Origin: Loki-b32 sp048885765
Lineage (GTDB): Archaea > Asgardarchaeota > Lokiarchaeia > Sigyniarchaeales > SOKP01
Direction: 5' to 3'
Assembly (NCBI GenBank): GCA_048885765.1
Contig: JBHLLI010000003.1
Location: 1-64,000 of the forward strand
DNA length: 64,000 bases
Shown in pieces: positions 27,365 through 35,773 of the stretch. Under the pieces are notes generated by a model. That model searched no databases, had not been told where the DNA came from, and saw only the letters and a list, made by a program, of their open reading frames with translations. A program made the position numbers and the translations under genes. Within the stretch, counting starts at the first letter, position 1, and every line of letters begins with the position of its first letter.

Positions 27365-28318
27365 TTATAAAATATCAAATCCAATATTTTTTTCGAAGTA
27401 TTCTAAGTTCTTAAGACAAATCTCATCATGCTGCTTTAGAATCACATCCTCATTTCGTTTCCCATAGTCAAAAATGCCTTGAGACGTCTTTATTCCTAAA
27501 AATCCTTTTTCTGTGCATTCGCTTATGATTGATAATTCCACTCCTATATTTTTTAAAAAATCAGATATCACATCCAATCCCACAAAATCTAAATTCTGTA
27601 CAACTCCAACTATAGGTAATCTTATCCCTAAAGTGGTCTTTACTGCTAAATCTATTTCTTGGGGAGTAGCTATATTTTGTAATAATAATGTAAATACTGC
27701 TGAATTAATAGCTATTTGAATCTTGTTTACAATAAATCCGGGAGTATATTTTTTCATATGAATTGTTTTCTTTCCTAACTTTCTCATCAAATCTAATGAG
27801 AGATTAATTACCTCTTGAGATGTCTTTTTCCCTGAAACTACTTCAACTAAGGGTGCTATATAAGCAGGACGAAACCAATGATGTATTATTAATCGCTCTG
27901 GATTCTCTATTTTAACTATTCTAAAGATATTTAGGTTAGAAGTATTAGAAGCAAAAATAGTTGACTTAGAGCAATATTGATTCAAATCATTATAAACAAT
28001 TCTCTTAATCTCTTGATCTTCATTTACAGCCTCAACTACTAAGTCTGCAATTTTAGCACAGGACTCTAAATCCGTTGAGATTTTTAAATGCTTTAAAGTT
28101 TTTTCTATTGATTCTTCATTTATTCTTTTATATTTTAATAAGAGCCTAAGATTTGAATTAATTCTCTCTAATGCATGATTTAATAATTCTTGTTTTATAT
28201 CCACTAAATAAACATCAAATTCTGCTTGAGCGTAAACTTGGGCTATCGAATGCCCCATAGTACCCGCACCAACTACCATAATTCGTTTAATTTCTTTAAG
28301 ATTTCTTATGAAAATCAC
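27365..28318 (-). CDS. 3-hydroxyacyl-CoA dehydrogenase-family protein (copy 1)
   Basis: The 317-residue protein has an N-terminal NAD-binding Rossmann motif (MVVGAGTMGHSIAQVYAQA), followed by the conserved FASNTSNL and LIIHHWFRPAYIAPLVEVVSG blocks and a C-terminal helical dimerisation domain (TLGIRLPIVGVVQNLDFVGLD). These are marks of the 3HCDH family, which includes L-carnitine and L-gulonate dehydrogenases. The HHWFRPAY variant replaces the usual HFFNP. It follows the BKACE gene by 28 bases in the same operon, suggesting it oxidises a beta-hydroxy acid to the beta-keto acid that BKACE cleaves. Confidence 0.85.
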   Translation of the reverse strand: MIFIRNLKEIKRIMVVGAGTMGHSIAQVYAQAEFDVYLVDIKQELLNHALERINSNLRLLLKYKRINEESIEKTLKHLKISTDLESCAKIADLVVEAVNEDQEIKRIVYNDLNQYCSKSTIFASNTSNLNIFRIVKIENPERLIIHHWFRPAYIAPLVEVVSGKKTSQEVINLSLDLMRKLGKKTIHMKKYTPGFIVNKIQIAINSAVFTLLLQNIATPQEIDLAVKTTLGIRLPIVGVVQNLDFVGLDVISDFLKNIGVELSIISECTEKGFLGIKTSQGIFDYGKRNEDVILKQHDEICLKNLEYFEKNIGFDIL

Positions 28319-28346
28319 CTTTTCAATAATGAATAATATAAAAAAA

Positions 28347-29276
28347 TTATTTTAAACCTAATATCGCTCTTGCTTCATCAACTGTAGCAGGCTCTCGACC
28401 CACTTCCTTTGCAATTTTTACCATTCTTTTAACTAATTGTGCATTACTTTCTGCTAATTCACCCTTTTTATAATAGACAGTATCTTCGAGACCTGTTCGA
28501 ATATTACCACCTATACACATAGCGACTACAGTTGCTCGTAAATTATATTTACTAATTGTAACGACTTGCCATGTAGAACCTTCAGGAATCAGATTTACCA
28601 AGTGTAAAAGATTAGAGATAGATGCTGGTGCCCCTCCCTTTATTCCCAATACGATACTAAAATGAAGTTTTTCGTCTTTATTAAAAACCCCCATTTCAAC
28701 TAAATTCATAATATTTTCTATGTGACTAATATCATATACTTCAATCTCAATACCTGTATTGATTGCTTTACAGCCATTAACAAATTTCTTATTAAAATCT
28801 ATTGGGTTATCAAATAAAGAACTTGTAGCCATACCCTTCATCTTAGTCCGAAATTCAAAAGTTCCTGCATTTATAGTAAACATATCCGGTTTTGGATTAA
28901 TATTTAATAAATTTAATCTCTCTTCTAAAGTAGCCATTTTTAAAGCTTGCCCATATCTTTTTCCAGACTTACTTACTTTAACACCATATTCTAATCGAGC
29001 TCCAATTCCATTCCCAATTTGAGTAATTATCGGACATTCTTCTTTTATTAAACTCACTGTTTTATTATATACATTTAGATCGGCAGTGGAAAGCCCATTT
29101 TCACCTCTAACATGGATATGGCAGACAGAGGCACCCGCTTCGTAGCATTCCAATGCTGCTTTCGCTTGTTCTTCTGGAGTTATAGGTAAATTGGGATTAT
29201 TCCATTTTCCATGAGCTCCTCCTGTAATCGCAGCAGTGATAATTACTTTTTCATCTGTTATTAGATTTGGTTTCAT
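28347..29276 (-). CDS. beta-keto acid cleavage enzyme (BKACE/Kce family)
   Basis: The 309-residue protein is a DUF849/BKACE TIM barrel. ITAAITGGAHGKWNNPNLPI contains the family start, and CHIHVRGENG supplies the metal-binding His53 and His55. IITQIGNGIG, FTINAGTFEF, and GLEDTVYYKKGELAESNAQL complete the pattern. BKACE enzymes condense a beta-keto acid with acetyl-CoA to give acetoacetate and a new CoA thioester (for example in lysine fermentation or carnitine degradation). It sits between two 3-hydroxyacyl dehydrogenases. A tail of a second copy lies at 27174-27362. The exact substrate cannot be told. Confidence 0.9.
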   Translation of the reverse strand: MKPNLITDEKVIITAAITGGAHGKWNNPNLPITPEEQAKAALECYEAGASVCHIHVRGENGLSTADLNVYNKTVSLIKEECPIITQIGNGIGARLEYGVKVSKSGKRYGQALKMATLEERLNLLNINPKPDMFTINAGTFEFRTKMKGMATSSLFDNPIDFNKKFVNGCKAINTGIEIEVYDISHIENIMNLVEMGVFNKDEKLHFSIVLGIKGGAPASISNLLHLVNLIPEGSTWQVVTISKYNLRATVVAMCIGGNIRTGLEDTVYYKKGELAESNAQLVKRMVKIAKEVGREPATVDEARAILGLK

Positions 29277-29360
29277 TAGTTTTTGACCTCTTTACATTAT
29301 CTATTGGTTTTTAAAATTAGTTTTTTTTATTATTTTGAAATAATTGGGTTAATCTTAATA

Positions 29361-30209
29361 TTATGATTTTTTTGCTTTTTTCCATGTGTAAAAACCTTTA
29401 CCAGATTTCATACCTAGATCCCCTCTTTCTATCATATCTTTAAGTGCGTCAGGTGGTTTATCTCTAGAATCTCCACTTTCATCATAATAACTCATTTGAA
29501 CTGAGTACACTGTGTCTAATCCGATTCCGTCCATTAGGACAAATGGACCCATCTTCATACCTGTAAATGTCTTCCATGCTAGATCTATAGTTTCAATATC
29601 CGCATAACCTCCCGCCCATAGTTTTAATGCTTCTTTCCTCGCAGCATGCCACATTCTATTGAATACAAATCCATGAGATTCTTTTTTTAATATTATTGGA
29701 TGGCATCCAATGCTTTCTATCCATTTTTTTCCAATTTCAAATGTTTGATCACTAGTTTCTGTACCCCGCATTATATCAACCATGGGGCGTGTAGGAATAG
29801 GAGGATAAAAGTGGAGGTTCAATACATTCTCTTTTCGTAATACAGCGTCTTCAATTTTTGAAACAGGAATTGAAGAACTGTTAGTAGCAATTATTACGTT
29901 TTCTGGGGCGTACTTCTCAATCTGGGAAAAGAGTTCTTTTTTTAAATCTATTTTCTCAGGGATTGCTTCAATAACTAAATCCGCTTCTTTAATAGCTTCC
30001 TCAATATCATTATAGTATTTAATGTTGTTGATTAGATCAAGTTTTTTGTTTCTCTTTAGCACTCCAGTGATATATTTCTTTGCTACTTCTAAGGTTTCTG
30101 AGTAGATGTCAAAAATAGAAACCTTATAATTATATAAGGCTGTAATCGCGGCAATCTGCTTCCCTGTAAAACCAGCTCCTATCACCGAGATGTTTTTAAT
30201 TTCACTCAT
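29361..30209 (-). CDS. 3-hydroxyacyl-CoA dehydrogenase-family protein (copy 2)
   Basis: I start the protein at the ATG at 30209 (MSEIKNISVIGAGFTGKQIA), the typical N-terminus; the frame is open three codons further. It has about 282 residues, with Rossmann motif GAGFTG, the catalytic-region ATNSSSIPVSKI and NLHFYPPIPTRPMVDIM. The C-terminal domain carries MGPFVLMDGIGLDTVYSV and MGMKSGKGFYTWK-like GKGFY. It resembles true short-chain 3-hydroxyacyl-CoA dehydrogenases more than copy 1 does. It is the first gene of the 3HCDH-BKACE-3HCDH cluster, 84 bases before BKACE. Confidence 0.85.
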   Translation of the reverse strand: MSEIKNISVIGAGFTGKQIAAITALYNYKVSIFDIYSETLEVAKKYITGVLKRNKKLDLINNIKYYNDIEEAIKEADLVIEAIPEKIDLKKELFSQIEKYAPENVIIATNSSSIPVSKIEDAVLRKENVLNLHFYPPIPTRPMVDIMRGTETSDQTFEIGKKWIESIGCHPIILKKESHGFVFNRMWHAARKEALKLWAGGYADIETIDLAWKTFTGMKMGPFVLMDGIGLDTVYSVQMSYYDESGDSRDKPPDALKDMIERGDLGMKSGKGFYTWKKAKKS

Positions 30210-30273
30210 AATAATCATAATATTTTGGTTATTCTAAGCTTATTATCGATTAAATAAGAAGATTCGTAAATAC

Positions 30274-30280
30274 TATATAA
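30274..30280 (+). promoter_or_regulatory. TATA box placing a leaderless start for the gene at 30304
   Basis: TATATAA is centred 27 bases upstream of the ATG at 30304, so transcription would begin at or next to the start codon. No Shine-Dalgarno sequence is present. This fits a leaderless archaeal mRNA. Confidence 0.45.
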
Positions 30281-30303
30281 GCGGTGTAAGATTTCACATA
30301 ATC

Positions 30304-30990
30304 ATGAAATTAAATGTTTCAAGGGAAATCTTAGATTTCTTTATAGTTCATCTGGTTTTTGTTCTTATTTGTTTTATAACCTTAATAATACCAATTACAG
30401 GTTTTATGGGCATCAAATTATTCATTCTAGTAGTAATTTATAATATAATAATCCCTATTTATGGCTATTTACGAAAATATTCTGAATGGTTGAATATCTG
30501 GTTATTTGCTTTGCTCCTTAGTTTATTTCAGATATGGCCAGATTGGTTTTTATCTGCTGAACTAGGAATTTTAGTCTTTCCAGAAGATGGTTTTATAAAG
30601 ATTGGCACGGTTTCATTGTATATGGCAGGTTTATGGGCAATACCCGTATTTTTAATTATTTATACTGGTTCAAAAATCAAAAAAAGGTATTCTCAACTAA
30701 TAACCTATTTAGGTGTTGGAATTTTGTCACTCTTAATTTTTGGATTAGCTGAGCAAACGATGTGGATGCTACAATCTTGGTATGCTCAAAATGTGATTAT
30801 GATAGGGCATTTAGCATTGTATATCATCATTCCAGAGATAATTCTTGGTATTACAACCTATTATTATTTTATTCTAATACAGGAAAAGAAACATCAATTG
30901 AAAATTCCAGCTACATTCATAGTAATGGTTATATATCTTGGTAGCGCAGTTCTATTCTACTTTATTATTGAGACAATTTTATTTCCCTAA
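30304..30990 (+). CDS. seven-helix membrane protein, possibly DUF6989-like
   Basis: The 228-residue protein has about seven hydrophobic segments. The sequence between TM3 and TM5 is the most characteristic: WPDWFLSAELGILVFPEDGF and YMAGLWAIPVFLIIYTG, followed later by WYAQNVIMIGHLALYIIIPE. I associate this pattern with a conserved membrane family sometimes labelled DUF6989, but am not certain. No catalytic residues are known to me. Conserved Trp, Glu and His within helices suggest a ligand or pigment pocket. It is monocistronic with a well-placed TATA box. Confidence 0.6.
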   Translation: MKLNVSREILDFFIVHLVFVLICFITLIIPITGFMGIKLFILVVIYNIIIPIYGYLRKYSEWLNIWLFALLLSLFQIWPDWFLSAELGILVFPEDGFIKIGTVSLYMAGLWAIPVFLIIYTGSKIKKRYSQLITYLGVGILSLLIFGLAEQTMWMLQSWYAQNVIMIGHLALYIIIPEIILGITTYYYFILIQEKKHQLKIPATFIVMVIYLGSAVLFYFIIETILFP

Positions 30991-31109
30991 ATTAAATTGC
31001 GAAATCCTCGTTTAAACTATTTAAGATAAGATCAGATGGAGAGTATAATCTTTTTATAGTTATAGGACAATATTTAATTATTATATTTTTTAAGAGGAGA
31101 TGTAAAAAA

Positions 31110-31343
31110 TTGACTATATGCTTTGTATTAATGAATACTCAAGCGGGTTTTGTAGAATCTGTTGTACATGGTTTACAACAAATAGAAGAAGTTCGGGAGG
31201 TTTACCCAGTAACAGGAGGTATTGATATAATTGTGAAAGTCGAGGGACAAGATGTTGAAACAATTGCTAAGACAATTCTAGCAAAAATCCATAGTATAGA
31301 TGGCGTATCTAGAACTGAGACACATATAGTCGTGCCTCTTTAG
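31110..31343 (+). CDS. stand-alone Lrp/AsnC ligand-binding (RAM) domain protein
   Basis: This 77-residue protein has only the beta-alpha-beta-beta-alpha-beta RAM domain of Lrp/AsnC proteins, with the diagnostic VREVYPVTGGIDIIVKVEG and ending VSRTETHIVV. It lacks an HTH. Archaeal stand-alone RAM proteins bind amino acids and may form assemblies with DNA-binding Lrp proteins such as that at 719. Start is TTG at 31110 with AGGAG (31095-31099) upstream. Confidence 0.82.
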   Translation: MTICFVLMNTQAGFVESVVHGLQQIEEVREVYPVTGGIDIIVKVEGQDVETIAKTILAKIHSIDGVSRTETHIVVPL

Positions 31344-31495
31344 TATTCAACTCTTTCGCTAGATCGAAAATCTTTTCTTTATTTGATATATTAAAATCCT
31401 AATTTAGGTAATATAAACTTTATATAGTAATTTGAAATAGTTAATTAGGAGTAAAAATGAATCCAAAACCTTAAGAGAACAAAATGAAATAAAAC

Positions 31496-32080
31496 TCAAA
31501 AAATTTTAAAAATTATATCATCCAAAGTACGTTTTGGTACATGAATTTGACCATCAGAAGTTTTCCAATAGTTGAATGAGTCTTGATAGGTTTCTATTAT
31601 AGACTCTTCATCAGAATATCCTAAGCTAATCACATGTTTAATTTCATAATAATCAGGTATTTCAAGTAATTTCCTAATTTTAATCTTTTTTATAGAACCC
31701 ATCCAACAGCTTCCTATTCCGTAATTAACGGCACCTAATAAGATATTTTCTACTGCAGCTCCAACATCAAAATCCACATAAGATGATTTTATATTGGTGT
31801 TTAATAAAACTACAATATATGCAGTAGGTTCCCTCCCTTTTTCAGGAGTTCTTTGATCTGGTGGAAGTGAAGCTGCCCAATTGACTAAAGTAAATATTTT
31901 TTCCCTTATATCAGAATTTTGGATAATTATGAATTCAAGGGCTTGAATGTTTCTTGCCATAGGAGCAACTCGAGCAAGATCTATTAATTTCTTTAAGATT
32001 TTTAAATCAATAGGTTCTTGTTTGAATCTACGGATGGTCCGCCTTTTATATACAATATCTTCAAAATCCATTTTTAACAA
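31496..32080 (-). CDS. nitroreductase-family flavoprotein
   Basis: The 194-residue protein shows the nitroreductase start VYKRRTIRRFKQEPID with the conserved FMN-binding arginines. APMARNIQALEFIII, VGAAVENILLGAVNYGIGSC and the HVISLGYSDEE strand complete the fold. Members bind FMN and reduce nitro compounds, quinones or perform other two-electron transfers with NAD(P)H. It lies 14 bases downstream of a longin-Ras-type GTPase gene on the same strand, so co-transcription is probable though a functional tie is not obvious. Confidence 0.85.
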   Translation of the reverse strand: MLKMDFEDIVYKRRTIRRFKQEPIDLKILKKLIDLARVAPMARNIQALEFIIIQNSDIREKIFTLVNWAASLPPDQRTPEKGREPTAYIVVLLNTNIKSSYVDFDVGAAVENILLGAVNYGIGSCWMGSIKKIKIRKLLEIPDYYEIKHVISLGYSDEESIIETYQDSFNYWKTSDGQIHVPKRTLDDIIFKIF

Positions 32081-32094
32081 CTAAAAATTAATTA

Positions 32095-33135
32095 TTATTT
32101 AGATCTAAGTAAGGTTTTAGTTAATTTAAAGAATATTTCTTCCACATTTTTTCCAGTTAAAGCAGACGTCTCTACATATTCAAGATTAAGTTTTTGTGCC
32201 ATTAAAGATGATTCATCAAAATTAATTGTTCTTTGATCGCTCAAGTCTTCTTTATTACCTAAAATAAAACCTATTATCTCGTCTTCAATATGAATTATGT
32301 TTCTTTCAACATCTTTGTACCAGTTTGGAATACTTTCAAAAGATTTTCGATTTGTGAGGTCAAAAATAAAGATTACAGCTTCTGCTCCTTTATAAAAATG
32401 TCTACGCATAGCTTCAAATTTAATTTGCCCTGCTATATCCCATAAGATAAGTTTTACTTTAATTTTGTTAATTTCTACATTTTTCTCAGATATATTGACC
32501 CCTAAAGTAGGAATATAGGTTCTCGCGAAAGCATCATCAGTAAATCTTAAGATAGTTGAAGTTTTTCCCACACTAGGATCTCCACAAACCACAATTTTAA
32601 AATTATATACAACTGCTGATTCTTCCTCCAAGTCTTCTTCAGGAAATGCTTCTGATTCTGAAGTTGGTTTCTCTTTTTTTTGTAAGTCATTTAAAATCTC
32701 TGATATTCTGAGATTGAGGTTATTTATCTCATAGAAAATATCATTAGTTGTAGCTCCATTCGACTTAAGATCTATAATTCTTTCTGAAAAATTATTGAAA
32801 GCTGACTCAAGATAATCTATATATTTGTAAAAAATGACGTCATCTGCCTCATCAAATAGCAGAGTTATTGTTGATAATGCTGTACCTCCTTTAAAGCTAT
32901 CTGTTTCCCTTTCTATATATTTTACAATACCTTTTAAATTGAATGAGGGAAAAGGCATTATGACAGCAGACCTGGGTACAACCCCTTGATCGGTTGTTAG
33001 CATTGTAATAGATTTAATTGCAACCGACATACGAAGCTTTTCAGATAAATCAAGAGGATTCCAAAGTACCGGGCTAGGACCTGAGCCTTCATTGAGTTCC
33101 GTGTAAACAATAGCTTTAATTATATCTGAGAGCAT
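32095..33135 (-). CDS. longin-like domain plus Ras-type small GTPase (A)
   Basis: The 346-residue protein has an N-terminal longin-like domain (about residues 1-120, signature GPSPVLWNP), a charged linker (121-175) ending in ESEAFP, and a Ras/Rab-type G domain. G1 is GDPSVGKTS at 185-193, G2 Thr210 in YIPTLG, G3 WDIAGQ at 232-237, G4 NKED and G5 ETSAL. All GTP-binding motifs are intact, so it is probably an active GTPase with the conserved Gln at the switch-II position. The C-terminus has no prenylation cysteine. Nitroreductase gene follows at 14 bases. Confidence 0.87.
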   Translation of the reverse strand: MLSDIIKAIVYTELNEGSGPSPVLWNPLDLSEKLRMSVAIKSITMLTTDQGVVPRSAVIMPFPSFNLKGIVKYIERETDSFKGGTALSTITLLFDEADDVIFYKYIDYLESAFNNFSERIIDLKSNGATTNDIFYEINNLNLRISEILNDLQKKEKPTSESEAFPEEDLEEESAVVYNFKIVVCGDPSVGKTSTILRFTDDAFARTYIPTLGVNISEKNVEINKIKVKLILWDIAGQIKFEAMRRHFYKGAEAVIFIFDLTNRKSFESIPNWYKDVERNIIHIEDEIIGFILGNKEDLSDQRTINFDESSLMAQKLNLEYVETSALTGKNVEEIFFKLTKTLLRSK

Positions 33136-33247
33136 TATTGGGAAAGAAATGGGAATGTATGAGAATAAATCTGTTTAATAAATAAAAAAACTTCAAGCTA
33201 TTAAAAATTTGTAAATCGTAAGTTCTTTTGTTCTTATAATTAGAAGA

Positions 33248-33269
33248 TCGTGAAAGCGAACTTTCACGA
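33248..33269. other. perfect 9-bp inverted repeat with 4-base loop
   Basis: TCGTGAAAG - CGAA - CTTTCACGA forms a perfect hairpin (stem 33248-33256 and 33261-33269, loop CGAA). It lies in the gap between the small cysteine protein (stop at 33287) and the GTPase (start at 33135), both on the reverse strand. A T-run follows on the + strand (33281-33289), not on the - strand, so it is not a standard terminator for these genes. It could be an operator or an RNA structure in the GTPase leader. Confidence 0.45.
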
Positions 33270-33286
33270 AGAAAAATATTGTTTTT

Positions 33287-33514
33287 TTATATAGATGAAA
33301 TCAGTTTATTTGCTCTTTCACTTTGATTTGGGAACAGATCCAAAGGCACATTGTCTTTCCCCAATGTTGAAGCCACAACAAATCTTGCACATATATTATA
33401 ATCCCCTTTACAATAAGTTTGTTTAAACATTTCGGTCGTTACTGGCATGTTGACCATCTTATCGTTAAAAAATATACAACCTAATAAATTTTTACAATCC
33501 ACCATTTTTGTCAT
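33287..33514 (-). CDS. small four-cysteine protein, probably metal-binding
   Basis: The 75-residue protein has four cysteines in two pairs: C7-x5-C13 and C35-x6-C42, in DCKNLLGCIFF and YCKGDYNICARF, and ends with a conserved-looking DLFPNQSERAN. I have seen related short sequences in many archaea and bacteria, often near sensory proteins, but do not know a name. A metal or Fe-S site is inferred. It is between two longin-Ras GTPase genes on the same strand. Start M1 or M4. Confidence 0.6.
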   Translation of the reverse strand: MTKMVDCKNLLGCIFFNDKMVNMPVTTEMFKQTYCKGDYNICARFVVASTLGKDNVPLDLFPNQSERANKLISSI

Positions 33515-33625
33515 CTTAAGAAAAATGAAGTAAGATAATAGAATAAAACTGCATATAAATAATATAGAGAAATATTACTTATTTTGTGAGATTGAAACGG
33601 TCTAAGAAGTAAGATATGAAGGAAA

Positions 33626-34669
33626 TCATAGACGTGATTTATATAACAAATTAGCAATTGTAGAAAATGCTTCATGTACATTTTCACCATTTAGTGCGGA
33701 GGTTTCAAAAAAACCTAATTCTAATTCGCTGGCTAAATTTTCGATGCTTTCAAGAGTTATTTTTCTCTCTTCTACTAAATCCTTCTTATTTGCTATAATA
33801 TAACCTATTAATTCTTCTCCACGATCTTTTAGCTGTTCGACGACATCTGAAAACCATTTAGGTAAACTATTAAATGTTTCATCTCTTGTCAAATCAAAAA
33901 CGAGAAATACAGCGTCAGAACCACGATAGAACTGTTGCCTCATTGTTTGAAACTTTTGTTGACCTCCAATATCCCATAATGTTAATTGGATAACAACATC
34001 ATCTATTTTAAAGATTTTGTCTGATACCATAACTCCTAAAGTAGGTACATAATTTCTCCTAAAAGCATTATCGGTATATCGTAAAATTAATGAAGTTTTA
34101 CCGACGTTGGGATCTCCACAAATTATGATTTTAAATTGATAGTCTATTAGACTTCGATCCACGATTTTTAGAGTTGGAAATGCCTCACTCTCTTGTTGAG
34201 TAGTTTCTTGTAATTTTAATTCCTCTAGAAGGGTTGAAATATTAAATTCAAGATGTTCGAGAACATCAATGTATTCTTTTCTTGTGGACCTTGCTTTTTC
34301 TAGCTTTATTATTGAGGGAGTGAGATTATTAAAAGGAATTGAGAGTTCATTAATATATTTGTAAAAAATTACATCGTGTTGTTCTTGAAAAAGCAAAACT
34401 AAAGCAGATTGACCTATTCCCCCACGCCTAGATTCATCATCCCATTTAATGTATTTAATTAATCCTTTTAAATTCATTGAAGTAAAGGGAAGGATTACTA
34501 ATGATTCTGGAATAAGCCCTTGTTCTCCAGTTAAAACAGTTAAGGCTTTTATGCTAATATGCATTAGTTCCATTTGAGTAAATTTAGCAGGAACCCAGGC
34601 AAATGGATTAGGTCCAACCTCATCATCCATCTGAACGTAAGCAATACCCTTTATAATTTGATGTGACAT
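33626..34669 (-). CDS. longin-like domain plus Ras-type small GTPase (B)
   Basis: The 347-residue paralogue of the GTPase at 32095-33135 has the same layout to the residue. It has a longin-like domain 1-120 (signature GPNPFAWVP), linker with ESEAFP at the same place, G1 GDPNVGKTS at 185-193, Thr210, G3 WDIGGQ at 232-237, G4 NKKD and G5 ETSAL. The two copies share the ESEAFP linker motif although the rest of the linker has changed. Both flank a small cysteine protein. Probably a regulatory GTPase; function unknown. Confidence 0.87.
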   Translation of the reverse strand: MSHQIIKGIAYVQMDDEVGPNPFAWVPAKFTQMELMHISIKALTVLTGEQGLIPESLVILPFTSMNLKGLIKYIKWDDESRRGGIGQSALVLLFQEQHDVIFYKYINELSIPFNNLTPSIIKLEKARSTRKEYIDVLEHLEFNISTLLEELKLQETTQQESEAFPTLKIVDRSLIDYQFKIIICGDPNVGKTSLILRYTDNAFRRNYVPTLGVMVSDKIFKIDDVVIQLTLWDIGGQQKFQTMRQQFYRGSDAVFLVFDLTRDETFNSLPKWFSDVVEQLKDRGEELIGYIIANKKDLVEERKITLESIENLASELELGFFETSALNGENVHEAFSTIANLLYKSRL

Positions 34670-34794
34670 AATTACATGAAATTTTTCTTGAAGAACTGGT
34701 ATTATTATGTTGATAATCTGTAAATTTTTTGCTTTTAACTAATAATATAATTTTTTTATATAAATAATAATTGCTGAAAAAAAAATTTTATAGA

Positions 34795-35505
34795 TTATGT
34801 TTTTAATCCTATATACATAAACCAAAAGCTACTTAGATATCCAATTCTCACTACAATCACCAAAAATCCCGGAGCGGTTAATCCCTCTAACAATCCAAAA
34901 ATACAAAAGCATAATGATCCCGCTGAAAGATATAGAAAATTCTTTCGAATAACTCCTGAAGATTGAATACCTTTATATAAAAACCCGATTCCTAAGAAAA
35001 TTATTACAGCTATTAATAACCCCCCCATTAAATACCCTCCAAGACTATTTAAATTTACGTTGTAATCAATTAAATTACTTGGCGGAGGGGTGGGGGGTGT
35101 AGGAACAAAATTAAAAGAACCTAAGGGATTAGAAAGCACAACAATTTCAAAGATTATTGAAATAATTAAAATAATTAGAACAATATAAATTTTCATTTTT
35201 GGGATTAATAATTCTGCTCCGATATACATTGCTGTAATTATTGCTGGTGCAAACCAAATATAAGATAAAATAGCGACGATCCCATTATTAGGCAAGTTCT
35301 GTTGAATAAAAAGAACTAATAGAAAATCTAAAAAGACCCCTAAGAACATAAGCCCTGCGAACATGTTGGCTAAACCTAAATATAAAAGAAGTTTAGCTTT
35401 TGTTTTTCTGGATCTATAAATAAAGAATAAACCAAATAATACACCCAAGATCACCACTCCGGAAGCAGTGATACCATCAATCCAACCATTAATGTCTGTT
35501 ATCAA
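34795..35505 (-). CDS. seven-helix membrane protein
   Basis: The 236-residue protein has seven hydrophobic segments and a short extracellular proline-rich loop (TPPTPPP, about residues 137-145) between helices 4 and 5. The organisation is like the 7TM sensor modules found at the N-termini of bacterial histidine kinases, but there is no output domain after the last helix. No family is assigned. Gap to the GTPase B gene is 125 bases on the same strand. Confidence 0.55.
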   Translation of the reverse strand: MITDINGWIDGITASGVVILGVLFGLFFIYRSRKTKAKLLLYLGLANMFAGLMFLGVFLDFLLVLFIQQNLPNNGIVAILSYIWFAPAIITAMYIGAELLIPKMKIYIVLIILIISIIFEIVVLSNPLGSFNFVPTPPTPPPSNLIDYNVNLNSLGGYLMGGLLIAVIIFLGIGFLYKGIQSSGVIRKNFLYLSAGSLCFCIFGLLEGLTAPGFLVIVVRIGYLSSFWFMYIGLKT

Positions 35506-35657
35506 ATTTAAATTTCACCACTTTAAAGTGTTATTTTATGCTAATAATATCATTTGTAATTGTTAATTATATAGGTGTCTCTACTAATAAATCATATGGA
35601 AAAACGAGAGAATATTAACTTGGGTCAGTTTCGAACTTAAAGCGAATTAAAAATTAA

Positions 35658-35741
35658 TTAATCTTTAACTTTCTCTAAAATTGAATTAATTCGATAAATT
35701 ATTATCTCCATTATTAAATAATCCCGAGAATCTAATTTCAT
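35658..35741 (-). pseudogene. fragment of a second UPF0147 gene (C-terminal end)
   Basis: The reverse strand reads a 27-codon frame whose last 15 residues, IYRINSILEKVKD with flanking positions, match the C-terminus of the intact UPF0147 protein 1 kb away (IYRIISILEKVKD). At the DNA level the last 40 bases up to and including the stop codon are nearly identical. Upstream of that the similarity fades. I read it as a partial or decayed duplicate. It could be a functional miniature protein because an ATG (35741) precedes it, but no Shine-Dalgarno is seen. Confidence 0.65.
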
Positions 35742-35773
35742 TCTTGGATTATTAATACATTTCAGCTTATGAG

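Noticed and set aside
31457..31474. ATG with a good AGGAG before it, followed by only five codons
   Set aside because: Too short to call; may be a remnant of a gene start or a leader peptide, without further evidence.
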